DNA of 64,000 bases from Psychroserpens luteus (GTDB lineage: Bacteria; Bacteroidota; Bacteroidia; Flavobacteriales; Flavobacteriaceae): positions 124,001 through 188,000 of the forward strand of contig NZ_JADILU010000005.1 of the NCBI RefSeq assembly GCF_015319355.1. The letters are read 5' to 3'. The notes under the pieces are model-generated. The model was not told the origin of the DNA. It searched no databases and was given only the letters and a program-made list of their open reading frames with translations. Positions 33,297 through 43,983 of the stretch are shown piece after piece (position 1 is the stretch's first letter; each line of letters starts with the position of its first letter). The position numbers and the translations under genes were made by a program.

Positions 33297-36200
33297 TAAA
33301 AACAAAAAGAGTGTAGATAAGGAATTCGGTTTATCATCGTGGGCAATTAATAACAAAACCACAATGTATGTGCTAATTGCTGTATTTTTCTACTTAGGTA
33401 TTTCGGCATTTTTTAGTATGCCAAGAGAGAATTTCCCTGAGGTTAATGAAACTAAAATTTATGTAAGTACTGTTTTCCCAGGAAACACAGCAGAAGACAT
33501 AGAAAAACTAGTTACAGATGCACTAGAAGACAAACTTAAAACAGTAAGTAATGTTGTAGAAATCACATCAACATCACAAGAAGATTATTCTATGCTTGTT
33601 GTAGAGTTTGATGAACATTTAAGCGTTGATCAAGCCAAGCAAAAGGTAAAAGATGAAATAGACAGTGAAACTTCTGGTGAAGACTGGCCAACTTTTAATG
33701 GTGCTAAAGTAGTACCAGATGTTTTTGAATTGAGTCTTTCTGAAGAAATGCCAATCCTTAACATCAATATTTCTGGAGATTATCCAATTGAGAAATTAAA
33801 AGAATATGCTGAGTTTCTTCAAGATGAAATTGAAGATTTACAAGAAATTAAGAAAGCAGATATCCGTGGAGCACAAGAAAAAGAAGTAGAAGTTGCTGTT
33901 GATATTTATAAAATGATGGCTGCAAAAGTCACATTTACAGATATTATAAATGCTATAAATGGAGGAAATATGACCATGTCTGCAGGAAATCTCAAAGCCA
34001 GTGGTCAACGTCGTACTATTAGAATTTTAGGTGAAATTGATAAACCTTCAGAACTTGAAAATTTTGTTGTCAAAGCCGAAAATGGAAATCCAATATACCT
34101 CAAGGATTTAGCAACTGTTTCATTTTCTGAAAAAGACAAAACGACCTTTGCTAGAAAATCTGGAAAACCCGTTGTTATGCTTGATGTTAAAAAACGTGCA
34201 GGGAAAAACATGGTGGCTGCTGCAGAACAAATACAAGTTATTGTTGAAGATGCTATTGCAAATGAATTTCCGCAGGATTTAGAAGTTTCAATAACCAATG
34301 ATCAATCACCAGTAACTATTGGTCAAGTAGATGACTTGGTTAACAACATTATTTTTGGAGTTATATTAGTTGTTACCGTATTAATGTTCTTTTTAGGGTT
34401 TAAAAATGCGCTCTTTGTAGGTTTTGCTATCCCAATGTCTATGTTTATGTCACTCATGATTTTAAGCTTAATTGGTTACAGTTTAAATACCATGGTACTT
34501 TTCGGACTTATCATGGGTCTGGGAATGTTAGTTGATAATGGTATTGTAGTTGTTGAAAACGTCTACAGACTCATGGAAGATGAAGGCATGAGCAGGATTG
34601 AAGCAGCTAAAATGGGAATTGGAGAAATTGCATTTCCTATAATTATATCTACAGCAACAACGGTTGCAGCATTTGTACCTTTAGCATTATGGCCAGGTAT
34701 TATGGGTGAATTCATGAAAATTTTACCTATTACCTTAGCGATTGTTTTAGGTTCTTCTCTAGTCGTTGCTATTTTCTTTAACTCTGTTTTGGTGTCACGA
34801 TTTATGACTATTGAGGATAAAGATATGCCCATAAACCAAATTATTAGGACTACAATTATTGTGGCTGGTATAGGTGTATTAATTCTTTTATTTGGTGGTG
34901 AGTATCGAGGATTGGGAACTGTTATGATTTTCACTGCAATCATGCTTTGGGCTTACCGCTTTTTTATTAGAAATTGGGCAAATAGCTTTCAAAGAAATAC
35001 ATTGGTATCATTAGAAAACTGGTATGAACGTCAATTGAGAGGTGCACTTTCTAAGAAACGTCCATATATTTTGAGTGTTGGTACTTTTTTATTATTGATT
35101 GCTGCTTTTGTTGCCTTCGGAATTTCTTTAGGAACCCAACGTACTAAAGTTGAGTTTTTCCCAGATAATAAACCAAATCAAATCATTGTCTATATAGAAT
35201 ATCCTCAAGGTACAGCCATTGAAAAAACCAATGCGATTACCGCTCAAATTGAAAAACGTGTATATAAGGTTATCAATCAAGAAAAATACATGGATGGTGA
35301 CAGAAACTTCTTAGTTGAAAGTGCTGTATCTCAAGTTGGTGAAGGTGCTGGAAATCCACAAACAGACGCTGGATCTGCTGCCGAAATGCCTCACAAAGCT
35401 AAAATCACCGCATCTATGCGAGAATACAAATATAGACGTGGAGAAGATAGTGAGTTATTACGTCAAAAAGTTCAAGAAGCTTTAGTTGGTATTTATCCAG
35501 GCGTATTAATTTCCGTAGAAAAAGATGTGAATGGACCACCTGCTGGTGCTCCAATTAATATTGAAATTGAAGGTAGTGACTACAACGAACTCATTGCTAC
35601 TGCAGAGCAAATGCGTGAATTCATAAATTCTAAAAATGTTCCAGGAATTGATGAACTTAAAATTGATGTCAACAAAGATAAACCAACAATGCAAGTTCAA
35701 GTAGATCGTGAAAAAGCTGGAGAATTAGGAGTGAGTGCATCGCAAGTAGGTCAACAACTGCGTAATTCAATCTTTGGAGCTAAAGCTGGTATTTACAAAG
35801 AAGATGGTGATGATTTTGATATTTATATTCGTTTTAATGAGGAGAATAGATACAATACTAGTGCCTTATTTAATCAAAATATTACGTTTAGAGATAATAC
35901 AGGCCAAATCAAAGAAATCCCATTATCTACAGTTGCAAAACAGAAAAACAATTCTGGGTTTAGTGCAATAAAACATAAAGACACCAAACGTGTCGTTACT
36001 GTATATTCTGCAATGGCTCCTGGTTTTACAGATGCTGGCGCGATTGTAGCTCAAATTCAAAATGAGATGAAGAGTTACAAAGGACTTTCCGAAGATATAA
36101 AAATTGATTATACAGGTCAAATAGAAGAGCAAAATAAGCAAATGGCATTTTTAATGGGTGCATTTTTTACTGGACTTGGATTGATTTTCTTCATCTTAAT

Positions 36201-36810
36201 ATTTCAGTTTAACTCGATATCTAAACCAACAATCATCATGATTGCTATTTTCTTGAGTTTCATTGGTGTTTTTGGAGGTATCGTTATTTCTGGTAGTGCA
36301 TTTGTTATTATGATGACGATGGTTGGAATCATTTCCCTTGCAGGAATTGTTGTTAATAACGGTGTGGTTTTACTAGATTATGCACAATTGTTAATTGATA
36401 GAAAGAAGAATGAATTAGATTTAGATAAAGATGAGTATTTAAGCAATGAAGATCTTTTTGAAAGTATCGTTACAGCTGGAAAAGCACGTTTAAGACCTGT
36501 TTTATTAACTGCAATTACTACTATTTTAGGGTTAATCCCATTAGCAATTGGTCTTAACATTAATTTCTTTACACTCTTTGCAGATTTTGATCCTAATATT
36601 TATATGGGTGGAGACAATGTCGTGTTTTGGGGACCATTGGCTTGGACAGTTATTTATGGTTTGCTAATCGCAACTTTTTTAACTTTGATAGTAGTTCCTA
36701 TTTTATTCTATCTATCCATGCAACTTAAAATGTGGATGCGTTCTAAATTTAGTAATGATAAAGAAATAATAGAAGATCAAATACATACAGAACCTACCGT
36801 AGAATCTTAA
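33289..36810 (+). CDS. RND efflux pump, AcrB family
   Basis: 1173 residues, longer than the ~1040 of AcrB. Two halves each have one helix, a large periplasmic domain and five more helices. Helix IV carries MGLGMLVDNGIVVVENVYRL, where the Asp pair of AcrB is replaced by DN as in metal and divergent RND pumps; the second half has VGIISLAGIVVNNGVVLLDY. Extra segments about 520-590 hold added helices. Substrate unknown. The operon TetR-TolC-HlyD-RND is complete and ends at 36856-36885. Confidence 0.94.
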   Translation: MTNKNKKSVDKEFGLSSWAINNKTTMYVLIAVFFYLGISAFFSMPRENFPEVNETKIYVSTVFPGNTAEDIEKLVTDALEDKLKTVSNVVEITSTSQEDYSMLVVEFDEHLSVDQAKQKVKDEIDSETSGEDWPTFNGAKVVPDVFELSLSEEMPILNINISGDYPIEKLKEYAEFLQDEIEDLQEIKKADIRGAQEKEVEVAVDIYKMMAAKVTFTDIINAINGGNMTMSAGNLKASGQRRTIRILGEIDKPSELENFVVKAENGNPIYLKDLATVSFSEKDKTTFARKSGKPVVMLDVKKRAGKNMVAAAEQIQVIVEDAIANEFPQDLEVSITNDQSPVTIGQVDDLVNNIIFGVILVVTVLMFFLGFKNALFVGFAIPMSMFMSLMILSLIGYSLNTMVLFGLIMGLGMLVDNGIVVVENVYRLMEDEGMSRIEAAKMGIGEIAFPIIISTATTVAAFVPLALWPGIMGEFMKILPITLAIVLGSSLVVAIFFNSVLVSRFMTIEDKDMPINQIIRTTIIVAGIGVLILLFGGEYRGLGTVMIFTAIMLWAYRFFIRNWANSFQRNTLVSLENWYERQLRGALSKKRPYILSVGTFLLLIAAFVAFGISLGTQRTKVEFFPDNKPNQIIVYIEYPQGTAIEKTNAITAQIEKRVYKVINQEKYMDGDRNFLVESAVSQVGEGAGNPQTDAGSAAEMPHKAKITASMREYKYRRGEDSELLRQKVQEALVGIYPGVLISVEKDVNGPPAGAPINIEIEGSDYNELIATAEQMREFINSKNVPGIDELKIDVNKDKPTMQVQVDREKAGELGVSASQVGQQLRNSIFGAKAGIYKEDGDDFDIYIRFNEENRYNTSALFNQNITFRDNTGQIKEIPLSTVAKQKNNSGFSAIKHKDTKRVVTVYSAMAPGFTDAGAIVAQIQNEMKSYKGLSEDIKIDYTGQIEEQNKQMAFLMGAFFTGLGLIFFILIFQFNSISKPTIIMIAIFLSFIGVFGGIVISGSAFVIMMTMVGIISLAGIVVNNGVVLLDYAQLLIDRKKNELDLDKDEYLSNEDLFESIVTAGKARLRPVLLTAITTILGLIPLAIGLNINFFTLFADFDPNIYMGGDNVVFWGPLAWTVIYGLLIATFLTLIVVPILFYLSMQLKMWMRSKFSNDKEIIEDQIHTEPTVES

Positions 36811-36855
36811 ATTACAATAAAGACCTTTTTGATATAAAAGGTGTAATTAATAGCA

Positions 36856-36885
36856 GAAAAGCCTCAATAATTGTTGAGGCTTTTC
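36856..36885. terminator. Bidirectional terminator between the efflux operon and susD
   Basis: GAAAAGCCTCAA, loop, TTGAGGCTTTTC. Symmetric, with T-rich sides, serving both converging transcripts. Confidence 0.85.
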
Positions 36886-36910
36886 ATTTATAAAAAAGTA
36901 AGACTAACTA

Positions 36911-38263
36911 CTATTGATTCTCATTTGCTGGAACTGGGACTGCTTCTGGAACAGAATCACCTGCTCTATCATTTGGCAATTCATTTAATCTACCAAATCG
37001 TCTCATATCGACCCAACGGTGCCCTTCACCAAATAAAGAATAACGTCTTTGAAAAAGAATCTCATTCTCTAATGCAGCTGGAGTTAAAGCGCCAGTATAA
37101 TTATCCAGGTTTGCAGCATTTCTAACTATGTTTATAGCAACTACTGATTCTGCTGGATTAATTAATATATTTGCTTCGGCATAAAGAAGCACTAATTCTT
37201 CATTTCTTATAATAGGTAGATTATCAACGTTAGATTGATAAATCCAAACATCATATTCTCCTACTAACCCAGAAGCCTCTACAGGACTCTCTCTTAACAC
37301 AACCTTACCAACTCTCGAGTCTAATGGTAAGGCATCATCAATAAAACTTGAATGAGCAACTCTTACATTAGATTCTTGATTTAAAGCTAAAAATAATGGA
37401 TTTGCAAAATCAGATCCTGAAAGAGAAAAAGTATGATACACTCCTTTTCCTAAATTACCGGTCAAATCCATGAATGAATCATTCAATAATGTTAGCACAT
37501 TTGAATAATTCCCTCTATACAACTCTACACGAGCAGCTAAGGCCTTGTTAAACTCTAGGAGATCAGCTGCAGTAATAGGCAAAAGCTCGTCTGTCACTGG
37601 TTCAGTCTTTCTCAAATCATCAAACCCAGATGACAATGGGAATAAATCAGGCAACTCTAAGTCTCCAGCAAAAGCAATGTCTATTGAAGCACTAGATAGT
37701 AAATCTATTATTGTTGTTAACGCTTCATCATAACCTACAAATGGTCCTAAGTTATCTGGGTCTGATGTGTCTACTCTAATACCATTAGTATATTGGTTAT
37801 TTGCAACCATCAATAATTCATGTGCTTTTAATGTGTTTAAAAGACCTCTAGCAGAAGCAATTTCTTCCTCAGAAAAATCTGATGTTGTATTTTCTAAGCC
37901 TGTAAGAGCCAAATTAACATCCTTAATTGCAGCATATCTAGAACCCCAAGGTGCTGTTGTATAAAATGTGTTATTATCTAAATTACCTGTAACTACATCA
38001 CCTTCGAATCTAGGATCTGAGCTTGTAAAATAATAATATTCTCTACCTAATATACTTTGTACATCAATTTGGGTATTTAACCTTCCTCTCATGTCTGAAA
38101 GCACACCAGATATAGCTTGTGGTAATTCTCCTCTGGACAAATCATCTGATATAGACGTAGTACTTGCACCATTCAAACTTTCACCACCTTCAAGCTCACA
38201 TGATGTAAACATCACAATACTTATGGTCAAAATTATGATATAAAATTTTCTTGATATTTTCAT
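36911..38263 (-). CDS. SusD/RagB-type nutrient-binding outer-membrane lipoprotein
   Basis: 450 residues. The signal ends at the lipobox FTSCELEGG, so it is lipid-anchored on the outer membrane. The C-terminal part FQRRYSLFGEGHRWVDMRRF and LLYAEANILIN are classic SusD features, and the TPR-like N-terminal half includes LNTLKAHELLMVANNQY. It caps the SusC partner encoded just upstream. No glycosidase, sulfatase or sensor is next to it, so the substrate is unknown. Confidence 0.94.
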   Translation of the reverse strand: MKISRKFYIIILTISIVMFTSCELEGGESLNGASTTSISDDLSRGELPQAISGVLSDMRGRLNTQIDVQSILGREYYYFTSSDPRFEGDVVTGNLDNNTFYTTAPWGSRYAAIKDVNLALTGLENTTSDFSEEEIASARGLLNTLKAHELLMVANNQYTNGIRVDTSDPDNLGPFVGYDEALTTIIDLLSSASIDIAFAGDLELPDLFPLSSGFDDLRKTEPVTDELLPITAADLLEFNKALAARVELYRGNYSNVLTLLNDSFMDLTGNLGKGVYHTFSLSGSDFANPLFLALNQESNVRVAHSSFIDDALPLDSRVGKVVLRESPVEASGLVGEYDVWIYQSNVDNLPIIRNEELVLLYAEANILINPAESVVAINIVRNAANLDNYTGALTPAALENEILFQRRYSLFGEGHRWVDMRRFGRLNELPNDRAGDSVPEAVPVPANENQ

Positions 38264-38282
38264 TTTTATAGATTTTTATTTT

Positions 38283-41255
38283 TTAAAATTGAGCTGATAA
38301 ATGGAACATATATCTTTTAGAAGATGGAAAAGGTGTTACTTCCACACCAGTAGATAAACCATTACCTCCAAAGTTAGATACCTCAGGATCATAACTGTTA
38401 TAATCAAAAATATTCACTAAGTTGTTTCCGGAAAATCCAACTTTAATATTAGCAACAGCTCCTTTAAACCATTTTTCTACAGATTTACTAGGGACGATAT
38501 AATACAATCCTACTTCTCTTAATCTTAAATAAGATGCATCTTCAACAAAAGGTCTTGCATTCTGTGCAAATATTCCATTTTCTATACGATATGTTCCATT
38601 ATTAATCAATCCTTCTGGATCAACTGTAAAATCATCATAATCTGCACTAGTACCACCGAAATCTGATAATAGTTTTGTTAGGTTAATGTTATCACCACCT
38701 TTTTTCCAATGCCATAAGAATGATAATGTAAAGTCTTTATAAACAAATCTGTTATTAAAAGACATTTGAAAATCTGGTTCTGCATCACCTAAAACAGATA
38801 CAGGAGTATCAGGTCCAGTTGTACCAACAATCTGGGTAACACTTTTACCTTCTTCAATTTGAAATTGACCTAAACTATTTCCGAAACCTCCTAAATTAAA
38901 TGTTGGCACATTCAATTCTGTCATTTCAGAGGTGTTCTTATACCAACTAACACCTGAGTTCCATTGAAAATCATCAGACTCAAAAGCAGCTACATTAATT
39001 CCTATCTCTATACCTCTATTTTCTAAAGTACCAGCGTTAACCCATTCAGTACTAAAACCAGTAGATGGTTCTATATTGGATTGTAATAACAAATCTTCAA
39101 CTGTTTTTTTATAGTATGTAAACTCTAAAGATACTATGTTATCGAAAAAGCCAGCGTCAAATCCAAGTTCTAATTCACCTTGTCTTTCTGGCGTTATCGA
39201 AGAATTCCCTCTAATAATCGGAGCAGTTATACCTACATTACCATCATTTGAAGAACTACCATAAAGAGTGTATAATGAACCAAACGCTGCAAAGGTACCA
39301 GCTTCTCCATATGCTATACGTGGTTTGAACCTATTAATTTTACTATCATCTCCCCAAAAACCAAAGTTGTGTAAATTGGCTGCTAGAGATGCTTTTGGAT
39401 AATAAAACAGCTCATTAATATCTCCATTATTTGTAGACTTATCTCCTCTAACACCTAATGTACCAATAAGTTTATCTTGATAGTTTATCGATTCTTGTAC
39501 ATAGAAACCAAAATCTTCTTGTTTTAATCTATATTGATTTACAGTCTGATTTGCTGATTGATCAACATTGGTTTCTGAAGCAATTAAATCTGATGAAATA
39601 ACTCTAACAACATTTTGTGAAAACTGCTCGTTTGTAACACCTGCTTGGGTTGTGAAATTCAAATCATTTGCTGTTTGATAGTTGTGTACTAAAAACGCAG
39701 AGTAGTTTGCATTTGTATTCGTTGTATTTGAAACTGCAGTTATACCATTTACTCCACCTTGATCTGGTCTCATAAACTGGAGTTCTTTTGGAAAAATCAC
39801 TGTACCTGTTAAGGTATAGTGATCAGCACCAGCTTTTGCTACAAATTTCAAATCAGAATTTTCACCTCTATATAAGTTAACATCTAAAGTCCCACCAGTT
39901 ATAAATCTTTTTGTGGCCTCATTGTTTGTCATTAAATCTCTAGTTTGTAATGGATTTGATGAGTTATTTGGATGATCTGGATAATTACCATTAGCATCTG
40001 GCAATAAGTAATCCCAAGGACGAGTATTGGTTAGAGCAACACCAAGTGTTGTGCCTGTATTATCGTTGTTAAAAAACCCTCTATCGGCAGATGAATTAAT
40101 ATAGTTTGTAGTAATTGCTAATTTAATGTTATCAGTAAATCTATGATCTGCATTTAATCGTATAGATGTCTTATCATAACCTGTTCTTTTAACAATCCCT
40201 TCTTCTTCGTTTCTAGACAAACCAACATAAAACGTTGTTTTATCAGAGCCACCAGACATGCTTACATTAGTGTTACTAATAAAACCTTTTTCTCCATACA
40301 CTTCTTTTTCATAATCGCGTAAAGTACCATTGTTTAAAGCTGCAGTATATAATGCGCCTTCACCATATTGGCTTTCTGCTAATTCAGCAGTCCAATTTCG
40401 TTGTCCTTGTAAATTAATGGCTTGGTTAAAACCAAAAGATTGAGAGAAACTTAATACTGTTTTACCAGATTTACCTTTTTTAGTTGTAATAATAATCACA
40501 CCTGCTGCACCACGAGATCCGTATATTGCAGAAGCAGAAGCGCCTTTCAAAATTTCTATATTCTCAATATCGTCTGGGTTAATATCTGCAATTCTATTAG
40601 TAGCATTATCTTGTGAAGATGGGTTACCACCACTAGCTGCACCAGATACAGAATTTAAACCTCCAGAAGAGACACTACTATTATCAATATAAACGCCATC
40701 AATAATATACAATGGTTGAGAATTACCATTAATAGAAGTAATACCCCTAAGTTTAACTGATACTCCTCCACCTGGCGCACCAGAATTAGAACTAATTAAA
40801 GCTCCAGTAAATTTACCCGCTAAAGCACCATCAAGTGTTTGAGGAGGTGTTACACCAGCCAAATCTGCTGCAGACACACTAGCAACACTATTTGCTGCAT
40901 TTGTCCTTTTCACGGTAGATGCAAGACCAGAAATAACGACCTCATCTAAGCTGGTAGCAGATTCTTTTAATGTTACATTTACGTCTCTAACTTCTGTTAA
41001 AACAACTTCTTGGGTTTCAAAACCTAAAGAAGAAATAACTAGTGTCGCAGGAAAATTTTCTACATTAATAGTAAAATTTCCATCAAAATCTGTATTCGCA
41101 CCAGTAGATGTTCCCTTTATGATAACATTAGCACCTGGTAAAGGTTGATTAGATGCTCCATCAATTACCGTCCCTTTAACCTGTTGACCAAAAGTCAACA
41201 AAGGGAAGAAAATAATTGAGAACAACAGCACTCTTAATGATAAAGTGTAGTTCAT
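38283..41255 (-). CDS. SusC/RagA-type TonB-dependent transporter
   Basis: 990 residues. Signal peptide, then a carboxypeptidase-like regulatory domain (about 25-105, VKGTVIDGASNQPLPGANVI), plug domain (about 115-265, with LRGITSINGNSQPLYIIDGV and the SusC signature ILKGASASAIYGSRGAAGVI) and a 22-strand barrel ending RYMFHLSAQF. Imports large nutrients with its SusD partner (19 bases downstream) using energy from the ExbB/ExbD motor. Confidence 0.95.
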   Translation of the reverse strand: MNYTLSLRVLLFSIIFFPLLTFGQQVKGTVIDGASNQPLPGANVIIKGTSTGANTDFDGNFTINVENFPATLVISSLGFETQEVVLTEVRDVNVTLKESATSLDEVVISGLASTVKRTNAANSVASVSAADLAGVTPPQTLDGALAGKFTGALISSNSGAPGGGVSVKLRGITSINGNSQPLYIIDGVYIDNSSVSSGGLNSVSGAASGGNPSSQDNATNRIADINPDDIENIEILKGASASAIYGSRGAAGVIIITTKKGKSGKTVLSFSQSFGFNQAINLQGQRNWTAELAESQYGEGALYTAALNNGTLRDYEKEVYGEKGFISNTNVSMSGGSDKTTFYVGLSRNEEEGIVKRTGYDKTSIRLNADHRFTDNIKLAITTNYINSSADRGFFNNDNTGTTLGVALTNTRPWDYLLPDANGNYPDHPNNSSNPLQTRDLMTNNEATKRFITGGTLDVNLYRGENSDLKFVAKAGADHYTLTGTVIFPKELQFMRPDQGGVNGITAVSNTTNTNANYSAFLVHNYQTANDLNFTTQAGVTNEQFSQNVVRVISSDLIASETNVDQSANQTVNQYRLKQEDFGFYVQESINYQDKLIGTLGVRGDKSTNNGDINELFYYPKASLAANLHNFGFWGDDSKINRFKPRIAYGEAGTFAAFGSLYTLYGSSSNDGNVGITAPIIRGNSSITPERQGELELGFDAGFFDNIVSLEFTYYKKTVEDLLLQSNIEPSTGFSTEWVNAGTLENRGIEIGINVAAFESDDFQWNSGVSWYKNTSEMTELNVPTFNLGGFGNSLGQFQIEEGKSVTQIVGTTGPDTPVSVLGDAEPDFQMSFNNRFVYKDFTLSFLWHWKKGGDNINLTKLLSDFGGTSADYDDFTVDPEGLINNGTYRIENGIFAQNARPFVEDASYLRLREVGLYYIVPSKSVEKWFKGAVANIKVGFSGNNLVNIFDYNSYDPEVSNFGGNGLSTGVEVTPFPSSKRYMFHLSAQF

Positions 41256-41687
41256 AGTTTATGATATTTAAAATTAGCCATGTTAAAGAAACGATAAAAT
41301 TTCATAAATCTCTGTTAAATTCATAAGAAAAATACACCAAACTAACTTTACCGTAAAGAAAATGTTAATATTTTAAATACTTTATATTTTCGCCATAAGA
41401 CCCATATCAGGTTATAAATCTTAAATCAATAAAATTTATAAAGGACATTACTATGACAAAATTAGAGCCACTAATAATACAAAAGTCGCACTATCTGGTA
41501 AAGTGGAAAGAATTAAAAATAATGAGTTTAAAAAAATTAAAATAGTATTACTCAACTATATATAGAAAAAACAAGAAGAAGAACTCACTAATAACCAATC
41601 ATAGAAAAACCCAGACGTATTAGTCTGGGTTTTCAATTTTATATTCTTTTCTTCGGAAATGTGCTAATTCAAAGAAAAGCACAGATC
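41256..41687. other. Spacer upstream of susC
   Basis: About 430 bases. It contains one possible 30-codon frame (41453-41545) with no support, a terminator (41606-41633) and one TTCTTCGGAA (41649-41658). The susC promoter must lie near 41256-41400 but no clear TAnnTTTG is seen. Confidence 0.5.
41606..41633. terminator. Terminator between the thioredoxin-like gene and susC
   Basis: AAAACCCAGAC, loop of 6, GTCTGGGTTTT, usable in both directions. It lies 55 bases beyond the 3' end of the TlpA-like gene, which is read leftward and starts at 43001, so it serves any rightward transcript or the leader of susC. Confidence 0.7.
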
Positions 41688-43001
41688 TTACTTCAAAATC
41701 GCCTTTAAAGCTTCTGCATCATAAGGTTTAGAAATGATATTCTTGTCTTTATCCAATAAGAAAAACGAAGGTGTAGATTCCACTCCATAAGCATCAGAGA
41801 TTGGGTTATCCCATTTTTCTAGGCCTAAAACATGAATAAAATCTTGATAGTCTGCAATCATTTTTTGCCAATTTTCTGCATCATCTTCTAATCCAATTGC
41901 AATGACAGTTAAATCTTTTTTATCTGCGAGCATCTCTTTTACTTTTGGTAATTCATCCAAACAATGTCTGCAAGTACTACTCCAAAAAATCACTAAATAT
42001 TGATTTGTTAGATCTAAATCATTTAAGGTTGTAGCAACTGTTTTTCCATCTTTTGTGTATGATAAATCAAAGTTTGATGCTTTATTTCCTATTGCATTGT
42101 TTTTGTAAACAAGTAATTGCTCTTTTAACGCCTCATAATTTGTAAGTTCAGTTAATTTTAAAAGGTATTTATCTGTAACGTAATTAGCAAGTTCTGGGTT
42201 TTCTATATTCTTAAAACGTCTCCAAATCATTTCAAATAAAATAGTTTTTATTTCTATATTTCCCTGTCCAATTCTTGTCATCAAGTCATCAACATCTTTT
42301 TTATAGACATCATTACTTGTGTTTGCAGACATTCCGAAGATATAAGCCAAAACACGTTCCACCAAAAAATCTGAACTTTGCAACAACGGATTCCCAAAAT
42401 CCACATGCTCTAAATACGTGCGCTTCAAATTATTTGAGTAGGTTGTTAAATCTTCAAAACCAGTTGGGATATACGGTGTATTTGCTTTTATAAATACTGA
42501 AGCTAAAGTACCTTTTGAAGAATCTTCATAAGCTTTTTGAGTATCACTTAACGTTTTTATAATATCTGAATAAGCCTTCTTATCCACACTTTCTTGAGCA
42601 TAAAAATTACTAATGGTCCTATTAACCATGTCCATACTTTTGATATAAGAAGCCCATAGCTTGTTCTCATTGCTGCTCGTGAATTCTAAACCATTTTCTA
42701 GATTGAATGTAAAAGCAACGGACTCTTTACCATTATAAATAAAATCGAAGTTGTTGTCTTCTGCAGGAAGCGCATACACAATTTTATAAATTCCAGGCGT
42801 TGATGTAGAATCAAACGGAATGGTAAAACTACCATCTTCTCCCAATTGTGCTCGATCCATATAATTTGTAGCTGTTGGAGTTGCATGATATAAAAATGCA
42901 TAAGAGTAGTCTTCTAAAGGTGTAAATACTCCGTCTATGCTATGTTGAGCAAAAATACATGAAGGTATTAAAGCAATAAGTAATAATAATTTTCTCATCA
43001 A
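41688..43001 (-). CDS. TlpA-like periplasmic thioredoxin with N-terminal DUF4369-like domain
   Basis: 437 residues with signal peptide (MMRKLLLLIALIPSCIFAQH). Residues about 20-120 form a beta-rich domain (GVFTPLEDYSYAFLYH..) like DUF4369, a helical middle follows, and the last ~120 residues are a thioredoxin fold with active site STCRHC (near 345) and the cis-Pro in VESTPSFFLLDKD. A periplasmic disulfide reductase or oxidase; substrate unknown. The gene is monocistronic. Confidence 0.85.
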   Translation of the reverse strand: MMRKLLLLIALIPSCIFAQHSIDGVFTPLEDYSYAFLYHATPTATNYMDRAQLGEDGSFTIPFDSTSTPGIYKIVYALPAEDNNFDFIYNGKESVAFTFNLENGLEFTSSNENKLWASYIKSMDMVNRTISNFYAQESVDKKAYSDIIKTLSDTQKAYEDSSKGTLASVFIKANTPYIPTGFEDLTTYSNNLKRTYLEHVDFGNPLLQSSDFLVERVLAYIFGMSANTSNDVYKKDVDDLMTRIGQGNIEIKTILFEMIWRRFKNIENPELANYVTDKYLLKLTELTNYEALKEQLLVYKNNAIGNKASNFDLSYTKDGKTVATTLNDLDLTNQYLVIFWSSTCRHCLDELPKVKEMLADKKDLTVIAIGLEDDAENWQKMIADYQDFIHVLGLEKWDNPISDAYGVESTPSFFLLDKDKNIISKPYDAEALKAILK

Positions 43002-43116
43002 AATTTTAATTTATTTCCTTGAAGGAAACAGGGTTAGTTCTAATTATTTACACAATGTCTTAAAAAAACCTTGCATAAACTTAATTTCAAAAATCAAGCC
43101 AAATATCATGATTTTA

Positions 43117-43983
43117 TCATTCCAATTTACGTTTTGATCTTATACTTTCAATAACTACTGTAGAAATAATTAGCGTACCTCCAATAAAAGTATTCCATGT
43201 AGGAATTTCATTTAGAAATAAAAATGCGATAATAATTCCAAAAACAGGTTGTGTACTTGCTATAATACCTGCAGTGCTTACTTTAAAATATTTAAGACTA
43301 TTAACAAACATTGTATGACCAATTGCTGTAGTTACCAACGCTAAAATAATTATATACGGAAATTGAGTTGCAATCTCAGATGTACCCAGAGTTGGTAGTG
43401 CTGGCAAAAGCACGATTGTCAAAATTAAAACTTGATAAAACATAAGCATACTACCATTATATATCGAAACATGCTGTTTTAACATCAATATTCTAATAGC
43501 ATAACAAACTGCTGAAAGCAATCCAAACAATAAACCTTTAACTTGGGTACTTTCAATATCAAAATCTGGAGCTAAAAAATAAATCCCTATTAATACTAAA
43601 ACTCCAAGAAAGATGTGAACGGGATCAAATTTTATCTTAGAAAATAACGGTTCTAAAACAGCTGTGATTACTGGATATGTAAAAAGAGATAACATACCAA
43701 TTGCCACATTAGATAACTTTAACGCATAGAAATAGCTAATCCAATGCGCTCCAAAAAAAAGTGCAGATAAAAAGAATGTAAATTTATCACGTCCTGTATC
43801 GATTTTCAATGATACTTTTTTAAACCTACAATATATAAATAGCAACACAGCAGCAAAGGCAGATCTCCACCAAATAATAACTGGAATTGGCATATCTATG
43901 TATTTACCTAAAGCTCCAGAAGTACTAATAAACAGTGTAGCTATTGTCAACCATAAAACATGCTTTAAATGCGCATCTTTCAT
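43117..43983 (-). CDS. EamA/DMT family transporter
   Basis: 288 residues with ten predicted membrane helices in two EamA repeats (one about 7-137, another about 150-282; examples ALGKYIDMPIPVIIWWRSAF and KYFKVSTAGIIASTQPVFGI). Members export metabolites such as amino acids; the substrate cannot be told. Its ATG overlaps the 3' end of mfd by 4 bases, so it is read from the mfd transcript. Confidence 0.9.
   Translation of the reverse strand: MKDAHLKHVLWLTIATLFISTSGALGKYIDMPIPVIIWWRSAFAAVLLFIYCRFKKVSLKIDTGRDKFTFFLSALFFGAHWISYFYALKLSNVAIGMLSLFTYPVITAVLEPLFSKIKFDPVHIFLGVLVLIGIYFLAPDFDIESTQVKGLLFGLLSAVCYAIRILMLKQHVSIYNGSMLMFYQVLILTIVLLPALPTLGTSEIATQFPYIIILALVTTAIGHTMFVNSLKYFKVSTAGIIASTQPVFGIIIAFLFLNEIPTWNTFIGGTLIISTVVIESIRSKRKLE

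Noticed and set aside
36871-37125. 84-codon frame antisense to susD
   Set aside because: Fully opposite a well-supported gene with normal codon use.
37141-38263. ACGTAGTACT at about 38153 inside susD as another operator box
   Set aside because: Only half of the palindrome matches, and it lies in coding sequence without a promoter.
41453-41545. 30-codon frame MTKLEPLIIQKSHYLVKWKE..
   Set aside because: Short, no promoter or ribosome-site signal, no hydrophobic or family pattern; may be chance.
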